Source of the DNA: Eubacteriales bacterium
Lineage (GTDB): Bacteria > Bacillota_A > Clostridia > Christensenellales > Aristaeellaceae
NCBI GenBank assembly: GCA_029974855.1
Contig: JARKQO010000105.1
Coordinates: 1-6,919, forward strand
Direction of reading: 5' to 3'
Length of the DNA: 6,919 nt
Below, in pieces: positions 1-5,639 of this stretch (positions are counted from its first letter, which is position 1; each line of letters opens with the position of its first letter). A program made the position numbers and the translations under genes. The notes beneath the pieces are model-generated. The model saw only the letters and a program-made list of their open reading frames with translations, had not been told where the DNA came from and ran no database searches.

Positions 1-2030
1 TAGGCCATCAGAAGCAAAGGCAAGGCGATGAACAGGTACCGCTCGTGAATCTTCATCCCCAGCACATAGACCCCCATCAGCGCCAAAGCCATCCAGAAGG
101 GGAGGCCTTCCGGCCTGGAATCCCCCAGGCAGCACACCGCCACCCAGACAAAGACAAGTACCATCAGAAAAGTGCCCAATGTTCCATAGGACAGGCCTAT
201 CAGGCCCAGCAAAATCACCAGCGCCCCAGCCCCGAAGCACATCAAAGCCAGGACGGCCTTTCGGGTCCGCTGCTCCTTCAGCCGGGCCAGAAGGCGCGCA
301 AGGCCCTTGGCCCCGTCCTTCTGGTGGGTGGGGCTGTCCCCCTCCGAGGCGCTTTTGGACCGCCCCAGGGTAAAGGCCAAGGCCCCGGCCCCCAGCAGCA
401 CAATGCCTATGGCCAAAGCGGAGCCCATGGGCACCAAGACTTCAATTTTGGTCCAGTTGGCCCCCAGCAGGTAGTGGAGGTTGGCGGCGTTGACGGTGGC
501 ATAGCCATAGGAGCCCAAGGTTTCGCCGTACAGCCCGAAGAGCCAGGTGAAGGGATTGGGCTGGTTCACGGCAAAGGGCACCACGATTGCCAAAGCGCAG
601 CCCAAAGCGATCCCCAGGCCCCACAAAAGGTCCCGGAGCTGCTTGCGGGCGTCCTGGCTGCCAATCAAGGAGACCAGCAGCCACACCAAGGCCACCGGGG
701 CCAGCAGCAGCGCCTGGGGCTTCACCAGCGCCCCCACCACAAACAGGGGCACCGCCGCCTTCCAGCGGTGGCGTATGGCCTGGGAGGCCGTCAGCATCAT
801 CAGCAGGGCCAGGAGGGAGTCCATCTGGCCCCAGGCAGCCCCGTTGACCAAGGCGGCGGGGTTGAAGGCATACAGCAGCGCCAGGCAGACCGACGCCTTG
901 GGGGAAAGCCGCTTGCGGGCAAAGGCGAATAGCCAGATGGCTCCGATTAAGTCGCAGAGGATGGGGACAAGCTTTAAGACCACCAAAGACATGCCCTCGC
1001 TAAGGAGATTGAGCCCCTGGAACATCAGCGTGCTGGGCCACAGCTCCAGGATCATCAGCCCGATGGGCCACAGCGCCAGCAAAGCTCCGGGGGGATAGTC
1101 GCAGAAATAGCCCTCATCGTAGAACCGGGTGGGGCCCACCGCGGCCATGCGCCCGCTCCAGGCCCTGAAGCAGTTGATGTCCACCTGGTAGCCCTCCACC
1201 TGGTAGGCCAGCACCAGGCGCAGCGCCAAAGCCGCCAGCAGCAGCAGGCCAAAGGCCAGCCACAGCATAGCCTGGCCCTTTCGCTTTTCCTTCCCGGGGG
1301 CCGGCAGCGGCTCCCCTCCCATCCAGGGCTGGAGGGCCAACACCCCCAGCGGGAACAGGAGGGCGATGAACACGAACCACACCGTGCCTTTTTCGCCGGC
1401 CCCGTCCCCTGTGGCCCCCGCCTCCTGGCGGGGCTCGTCGGTTTTGTACCAGATGGAAGCAATGGCCTCATCAGGAAGGCTGGTGACCTCCTGCAGCACG
1501 ATATCGTCAAAGTAGGCCTTGCCCACGCTTTCCGCGCTATAGCCCCCCACCCGGACGCTGATGTCCACCGAGCGCTGGCCAGGGCCGGTTTCCCCGTACC
1601 ATTCCACATAGCGCCACTGGCTTTGGGTGTCAAAAAGCCCCTCGGAGAAGGCATAGAGGCCTTCCACCGCCAAATTGGCCCCGTTGCCCGCATCCTCCAT
1701 GGTTTCCACCAGCACAAAGCCGGAAAGCCGGTACAGCCTCTCCGGCTCCACCTTGACCGTGGCGATGAAGCGGGCGTCGTTGGTATTGGCGTTCTCCACC
1801 AAGGCGCTATAGCGGCCGCTGTGGGCTTGTTCATCGGTCACCACCATGCGGGAATACCCCGCCTGGTCCCGATAGGCGGCGGAATACCAGTCCACAGGCA
1901 TCCCCTGGGAGTCCAACACCTCAAAGCCCCCGTTGGAAACCAGGTTTTGGGGCGCTTCCCCCAGGGCGGGCTGAGCAAATAGCAGCGCCAGCGCCAGCAG
2001 GACCAGCCACCCTCCCAGCCTTTTCCTCAT
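1..2030 (-). CDS. GT-C family (Gpi18-like) membrane glycosyltransferase with N-terminal carbohydrate-binding module, 3' end beyond window
   Basis: Translating from the ATG at 2030-2028 gives 676 uninterrupted codons to the left edge, with no stop seen. Residues 1-24 are a signal peptide: MRKR, a Leu/Ala-rich core, then ALG before E25. Residues about 29-183 resemble a CBM4/9 jelly-roll: NLVSNGGFE near the start, P..W, HSGRYSA in the middle and AYFDDIVL at the end. Hydrophobic helices follow at about 215-236 and 254-276, separated by a basic KEKRK loop, then many more. GT-C signatures are D284 in the first outer loop, D311-YPPG, W400-GQMD, K437-PQ and an HERY motif at 662-665. Topology fits: module outside, basic loop inside, D284 outside. 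By family knowledge such enzymes move a sugar from a polyprenyl-phosphate donor onto an extracytoplasmic acceptor; sugar and acceptor cannot be read here. AAGGAG lies 6 bases before the ATG, which overlaps the rnhB stop as ATGA. Family assignment is confident, mannose specificity is not. Confidence 0.85.
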   Translation of the reverse strand, partial: MRKRLGGWLVLLALALLFAQPALGEAPQNLVSNGGFEVLDSQGMPVDWYSAAYRDQAGYSRMVVTDEQAHSGRYSALVENANTNDARFIATVKVEPERLYRLSGFVLVETMEDAGNGANLAVEGLYAFSEGLFDTQSQWRYVEWYGETGPGQRSVDISVRVGGYSAESVGKAYFDDIVLQEVTSLPDEAIASIWYKTDEPRQEAGATGDGAGEKGTVWFVFIALLFPLGVLALQPWMGGEPLPAPGKEKRKGQAMLWLAFGLLLLAALALRLVLAYQVEGYQVDINCFRAWSGRMAAVGPTRFYDEGYFCDYPPGALLALWPIGLMILELWPSTLMFQGLNLLSEGMSLVVLKLVPILCDLIGAIWLFAFARKRLSPKASVCLALLYAFNPAALVNGAAWGQMDSLLALLMMLTASQAIRHRWKAAVPLFVVGALVKPQALLLAPVALVWLLVSLIGSQDARKQLRDLLWGLGIALGCALAIVVPFAVNQPNPFTWLFGLYGETLGSYGYATVNAANLHYLLGANWTKIEVLVPMGSALAIGIVLLGAGALAFTLGRSKSASEGDSPTHQKDGAKGLARLLARLKEQRTRKAVLALMCFGAGALVILLGLIGLSYGTLGTFLMVLVFVWVAVCCLGDSRPEGLPFWMALALMGVYVLGMKIHERYLFIALPLLLMA

Positions 2031-2677
2031 GGATCGCTCCTTCTTTCCTGCAGGAATTTGCCGATAAAGGTCCTCCGGTGCTGCGGGGTGGGCCCATGCT
2101 CCCGGATGGCGCGGATATGCTCCGCCGTGCCGTAGCCCATGTTCCGCCCCAGGCCATAGCCGGGGTACAGGGCCTCCATCTGCCGGAGCATCCGGTCCCG
2201 GGTGACCTTGGCCACGATGCTGGCCGCCGCGATGTGGTAGCTGGCCGCGTCCCCGTGGAGGAGCGCCTTGGTGGGAAAGGGAAGGCTCAGGCCCTCCACC
2301 GCGTCCACCAGGCACAGGGAAGCAGGGGCCTTCTCCGCAGCCCGGGTCATGGCCAGCCTGGTGGCCCGGAGGATATTCTCCCGGTCGATCTCCCGGGCGC
2401 TGGCCTCTCCCACGCCCACAAACAAAGCGTGGGCGCAGATCTGCTCATATACCTCTTCCCGCCGGGAGGCGGAAAGCTTTTTGCTGTCATCTACCCAGGG
2501 AAAAAGGGGCTCCGGCGGCATGATGACGCAGGCGGCCACCACGGGCCCCAGCAGCGGGCCCCGTCCCGCCTCGTCCATGCCCGCCAAGGATGCGCCAAAG
2601 CCGGAAAAGCCCCTGTCGTGGGCCACCAGCTCCTGAAAACGCGCCAGCCTCTTGGCGGAGGGCATCCCCTTACTCAT
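2027..2677 (-). CDS. rnhB: Ribonuclease HII
   Basis: This 216-residue protein is a complete RNase HII, the cytoplasmic enzyme that cuts the RNA strand of RNA:DNA hybrids and nicks 5' of single ribonucleotides in DNA. The sequence shows AGMDEAGRGPLLGPVV at residues 32-47, holding the first two acidic residues (D35, E36) and the GRG loop that senses the RNA-DNA junction. D64-SKKLS follows. The remaining acidic residues of the DEDD active site are D125 (LVDAVEG) and D143 (HGDAASYHIAAASIVAKVTR, 141-160). The C-terminal GYGTAEH and HRRTF segments are also typical. Length is slightly above the usual 200 or so because of about 30 residues before the first motif. The ATG lies 8 bases inside the end of rbgA, with AAGGAG 7 bases upstream, and the stop overlaps the next start by 4 bases, so translation is probably coupled on both sides. 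Pairing of rbgA and rnhB is common in Firmicutes. Confidence 0.96.
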   Translation of the reverse strand: MSKGMPSAKRLARFQELVAHDRGFSGFGASLAGMDEAGRGPLLGPVVAACVIMPPEPLFPWVDDSKKLSASRREEVYEQICAHALFVGVGEASAREIDRENILRATRLAMTRAAEKAPASLCLVDAVEGLSLPFPTKALLHGDAASYHIAAASIVAKVTRDRMLRQMEALYPGYGLGRNMGYGTAEHIRAIREHGPTPQHRRTFIGKFLQERRSDP

Positions 2678-3617
2678 TCACAGGCTCCTTGATGAGAAGT
2701 GGGGATTCCTGGGAGGGAACCGGGGGCTCCTGGAAGGATGTCCCAGACTGCTTTGAGGCGGCCGCGGGCTTGGAAACAGCAGGGGGCGCTTCCAGGGTAA
2801 TGCGGCCCACCTTCCCCTCCCGGAACTCGTCCAAAATCACGGCGCAAGCCCGCTCCATGTCGTAGACCCCGCCCCGCATCAAAAAGCCCCGGCCCCGGCA
2901 GACCTCCTCCAGCAGCCCGTGGCCCCTGGCCTGGATATCCTTGATCTTATACCGCTGGGCCGTGGCCTGGGGCATGGCTTTCATCAAGTCCTCCAGCAGA
3001 TGGGCGCACAGGGCCTCCTGGTCGTACACCGCGTCCCGGATGGTGCCGATATAGGCCAGGCGGGTAGCCGCCATGGGGTCGTCCAGCTTGGGCCAGAGCA
3101 TGCCGGGGGTGTCCATCACCTCCAGGTAGGGGCTCACCTTCACCCAGCGGTTGGCCCGGGTCACCCCGGGGCGGTCCGCCACCTGGGTGATGGCCCCACC
3201 ATAGAGCCGGTTGATGAAGGTGCTCTTGCCCACGTTGGGCACCCCCACCACCATGGCCCGGATGGTCTTTTGCATGCCCCTGTCCAGGCCCCTTTGGATC
3301 ACGTCAGCCGCGGCCTTGTCAATCAGGGCTTTGGCCTGCTTTGTCTTTTGCGACCCCGCGTCGTAGTCCATGGCTTCCACGCCCTGGGCTTTGAAATAGG
3401 CAAGCCAGGCCTTGGTCTGCTCCGGCCTGGCCAAATCGGCCTTGCACAGCAGCAGCACCCGCCGCTTGCCCTGAATGAGCCCGCCCAGAACGGGGTTCCG
3501 GCTGGAAAGGGGCAGCCTGGCGTCGCACAGTTCGATAGCCAAATCCACCTTGCTGAGCTGAGCTTGAAGCAGGCGCTTGGCCTTGGCCATGTGCCCCGGA
3601 TACCATTGAATGTCCAA
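2670..3617 (-). CDS. rbgA: Ribosome biogenesis GTPase RbgA/YlqF
   Basis: This 315-residue protein is a circularly permuted GTPase of the YlqF/RbgA family, which acts in late assembly of the 50S subunit. The N-terminus has the diagnostic W5-YPGHMAKA, including H9, the proposed catalytic histidine in B. subtilis RbgA. G motifs occur in permuted order: G4 as C58-KAD, then G1 GVPNVGKS (125-132), the G2-region DRPGVT (148-153) and G3 DTPG (169-172). The helical C-terminal domain follows, with GFLMRGG near its end. Two oddities: G4 has Cys where NKxD is usual, and the last 35 or so residues are a Pro/Ser/Gln-rich tail absent from the 282-residue B. subtilis protein. The start codon is TTG; the conserved WYPGHM segment begins only four residues later and no nearby ATG would keep it. 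This is the first gene of an apparent rbgA-rnhB-glycosyltransferase operon. Confidence 0.96.
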   Translation of the reverse strand: MDIQWYPGHMAKAKRLLQAQLSKVDLAIELCDARLPLSSRNPVLGGLIQGKRRVLLLCKADLARPEQTKAWLAYFKAQGVEAMDYDAGSQKTKQAKALIDKAAADVIQRGLDRGMQKTIRAMVVGVPNVGKSTFINRLYGGAITQVADRPGVTRANRWVKVSPYLEVMDTPGMLWPKLDDPMAATRLAYIGTIRDAVYDQEALCAHLLEDLMKAMPQATAQRYKIKDIQARGHGLLEEVCRGRGFLMRGGVYDMERACAVILDEFREGKVGRITLEAPPAVSKPAAASKQSGTSFQEPPVPSQESPLLIKEPVNE

Positions 3618-3625
3618 AGCGGGCC

Positions 3626-3631
3626 CCTCCC
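3626..3631 (-). promoter_or_regulatory. Shine-Dalgarno site of rbgA (supports TTG start)
   Basis: The minus strand reads GGGAGG here, inside a longer purine run (AAGGAAGGGAGGGG), 8 bases before the TTG at 3617-3615. Its position decides the start: translation must begin at this TTG to keep the conserved N-terminal WYPGH motif. Confidence 0.75.
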
Positions 3632-3661
3632 TTCCTTCCCATTATGTTCCCAAGGAATATC

Positions 3662-3690
3662 ATTAAAACATTCTTTCCGGAAAATAGCAA
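3662..3690 (-). promoter_or_regulatory. Candidate sigma-A-type extended -10 promoter for the rbgA operon
   Basis: On the minus strand TTGCTA (3690-3685) is followed by a 17-base spacer and TTTAAT (3667-3662), with TG one base before the hexamer, which makes an extended -10. It would start transcription near 3650-3655, giving a leader of roughly 35-40 bases before the rbgA TTG. It lies downstream of the hydA terminator, where a new promoter is expected. A weaker alternative -10, CATAAT, lies nearer the gene but lacks a matching -35. The call rests on consensus resemblance only. Confidence 0.5.
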
Positions 3691-3790
3691 GAGCGGCGGA
3701 GGGCAAAGAGGGGGTGGAATGCGCTTTCCAGGCCTTTTCCTCCTTGACTTTTAAGCTTTTTTCTCCCCTGTGGCAGAAAAAGTTCTCCTT

Positions 3791-3838
3791 TAAGAAAAAC
3801 ACCCTCCCGGCCACGGATGCCGCCATGGCCGGGAGGGT
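3791..3838 (-). terminator. Rho-independent terminator of the hyd operon
   Basis: A perfect 13-bp inverted repeat (ACCCTCCCGGCCA, 3801-3813, against 3826-3838) encloses a 12-base loop. On the minus strand it is followed at once by GTTTTTCTT (3800-3792). The stem begins 17 bases after the hydA stop codon. The GC-rich stem plus T-run is the classical intrinsic terminator form. It should insulate the hydrogenase operon from rbgA. The plus-strand side has only ATTTTG after the stem, so termination in that direction would be weaker. Confidence 0.92.
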
Positions 3839-3855
3839 ATTTTGTCCCCGTGGGA

Positions 3856-5613
3856 TTATTTCGCATTGGCCCTGTACTTGGGCCGCTTGGTATAGGTGGT
3901 ATGGAGCAGCCTGTGGGCCTTGTGGCTGTTGGGCTTTTCCAGGAAATCCTCGTAAATTTTCTTGACCTGGGGATTCTCGTGGCTCTTGCGGATGGCCTTG
4001 GCCGCGTCCTCGTTGTACAGGGCCTTGGCCCGCTCCACCCGGATGTCCGTAAAGGAGCGGATAGAGGAGGGCACGATGGGCTGGCCGCCGCCGTTGACGC
4101 AGCCGCCGGGGCATCCCATCACCTCGATGAAGTGGTACTCCTTTTCGCCTTTCTTGACCGCGTCCAAAAGCTTGGCGGCCTGGCCGGTGCTGTGGGCCAC
4201 CGCCACGTTGACCTCCAAATCCCCCACCTTCACCGTGGCCTCCTTGATGCCCTCCACGCCCCGCACCGCGTGGAAGTCCACATCCTTCAGCTCTTCCCCG
4301 GTGATGACCTCGTAAGCCGTGCGAAGCGCCGCCTCCATCACGCCGCCGGTGGCGCCGAAGATGACGCTGGCCCCGGAGCTCTCCCCCAGCAGGTCGTCAA
4401 AATCCTCGTCCGCCAGGTTGGTGAAGTCGATGCCCGCCTCCTTGATCATCTTGGCCAGCTCCCGGGTGGTGATCACCGCGTCCACGTCCGGGTAGCCGGT
4501 GCCGCTGAGCTCGGCGCGCTTGGCCTCATACTTCTTGGCGGTGCAAGGCATCACGGATACCACCACGATGTCCTTGGGGTCCAGGCCCTCCTTTTGGGCG
4601 TAGTAGCTCTTGACCATGGCCCCCTCCATCTCGTGGGGGGATTTACAGGAGCTCAGGTTATGCAAAAACTCCGGGTAGTAATGCTCGCAGTAGGTGATCC
4701 AGCCGGGGGAGCAGCTGGTGATCATGGGCAGCTGCCCATGGTTTTGAATCCGGTCCACCAACTCGCTGGCTTCCTCCATAATGGTCAAATCGGCGGCGAA
4801 GTCCGTGTCAAACACCTTGTCAAAGCCCAGGCGGCGCAAGGCGGCAGCCATCTTGCCGGTGACGCTGGTGCCCATGGGCAGGCCGAACTCCTCCCCCAAG
4901 GCGGCCCGCACCGCCGGGGCGGTCTGCACCACCACATGCTTGGTTTCATCCGCCAAATAACCCCACACCAGGTCGGTTTCGTCCTTCTCCCGCAAGGCCC
5001 CCACCGGGCATACGGTGATGCACTGGCCGCAGTTGATGCAAGCCATCTGGCTCAGCTTCAAATCCCAGGGGGATTCGATGGAGGTTTTGAAGCCCCGCTC
5101 CACAGCCCCGATGACCCCCACCTTCTGCACCTGGTTGCAGATTCCCACACAGCGGCGGCACAGCACGCATTTGTTGTTGTCCCGCACCACCGAGGGGGAC
5201 GCGTCGTCCACCTCGTACTGATTCATGTCCCCGGCGAAGCGGTCGCCATTCTCCACGCCCAGCTCCAGGCAGAGCTTTTGCAGCTCGCAGTTTTGGCTGC
5301 GCACACAGGTGAGGCACTTCTTGTCGTGGTTGCTCAAAATGAGCTCCAGGTTTACCTTGCGGGCCTCCCGGACCTCGGGGGTATTGGTTTTCACCACCAT
5401 GCCCTGGGCCACGGGCAGCACGCAGGCGGCCTGCAGGGCCCGGGCCCCGCTGTCCACCACGCAAATGCGGCAGTTGCCGGTTTCATTCACATCCTTCAAA
5501 TAGCAAAGGGTGGGAATGATCACGTTGGCGGTCCGGGCGGCCTGAAGCACGGTGGTTCCGGCGGGCACCTCCACCTTGACCCCATCGATGGTGAGCTGAA
5601 TCCTCTGTTCCAT
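3856..5613 (-). CDS. hydA: [FeFe] hydrogenase catalytic subunit HydA (multimeric NAD(P)-linked type)
   Basis: This 585-residue cytoplasmic subunit reduces protons or oxidises H2 at the H-cluster. Domains in order: a [2Fe-2S] plant-ferredoxin-like domain (C37, C48, C51, C64); a His-Cys [4Fe-4S] site (H96, C100, C103, C109); two ferredoxin-type [4Fe-4S] clusters (C149/152/155/159 and C192/195/198/202); then the H-cluster domain with L1 TSCSPGW (299-305), L2 MPCTAKKYE (355-363) and L3 (497-512, C501 and C505). The C-terminal region resembles the small-subunit domain. L1 has Ser302 where TSCCPxW is the textbook form. The ATG at 5613 is chosen because GGGAGG sits 7 bases upstream and the ferredoxin fold begins at residue 5; a longer frame from 5790 would only overlap hydB with nonsense sequence. 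It follows a NuoF-like hydB by 26 bases, which points to a HydABC/HndABCD enzyme exchanging electrons among NAD(P)H, ferredoxin and H2, probably by electron bifurcation. The enzyme type is inferred from this context. Confidence 0.96.
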   Translation of the reverse strand: MEQRIQLTIDGVKVEVPAGTTVLQAARTANVIIPTLCYLKDVNETGNCRICVVDSGARALQAACVLPVAQGMVVKTNTPEVREARKVNLELILSNHDKKCLTCVRSQNCELQKLCLELGVENGDRFAGDMNQYEVDDASPSVVRDNNKCVLCRRCVGICNQVQKVGVIGAVERGFKTSIESPWDLKLSQMACINCGQCITVCPVGALREKDETDLVWGYLADETKHVVVQTAPAVRAALGEEFGLPMGTSVTGKMAAALRRLGFDKVFDTDFAADLTIMEEASELVDRIQNHGQLPMITSCSPGWITYCEHYYPEFLHNLSSCKSPHEMEGAMVKSYYAQKEGLDPKDIVVVSVMPCTAKKYEAKRAELSGTGYPDVDAVITTRELAKMIKEAGIDFTNLADEDFDDLLGESSGASVIFGATGGVMEAALRTAYEVITGEELKDVDFHAVRGVEGIKEATVKVGDLEVNVAVAHSTGQAAKLLDAVKKGEKEYHFIEVMGCPGGCVNGGGQPIVPSSIRSFTDIRVERAKALYNEDAAKAIRKSHENPQVKKIYEDFLEKPNSHKAHRLLHTTYTKRPKYRANAK

Positions 5614-5620
5614 ATCTATT

Positions 5621-5626
5621 CCTCCC
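5621..5626 (-). promoter_or_regulatory. Shine-Dalgarno site of hydA (decides its start)
   Basis: GGGAGG on the minus strand lies 7 bases before the ATG at 5613-5611, within the 26-base gap after the hydB stop. It fixes the hydA start at 5613 instead of the in-frame ATG at 5790 inside hydB. Confidence 0.8.
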
Positions 5627-5639
5627 AGGACGGTGTCCG

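Noticed and set aside
45..932. Plus-strand 295-codon open frame rich in Gln, His, Gly and Pro
   Set aside because: It is opposite the glycosyltransferase, whose membrane helices and motifs are continuous there. The composition is typical of the complement of Leu/Ala/Trp codons.
3756..3782. AT-rich inverted repeat (CTTTTTTCT against AGAAAAAG) in the intergenic region
   Set aside because: The stem is almost all A:T with a 10-base loop and an unequal T/A run, and no function is implied next to the much stronger terminator.
3323..4114. Minus-strand 263-codon open frame spanning the end of hydA, the terminator and the start of rbgA
   Set aside because: It crosses a strong terminator and overlaps two confident genes in another frame; the translation has no domain character.
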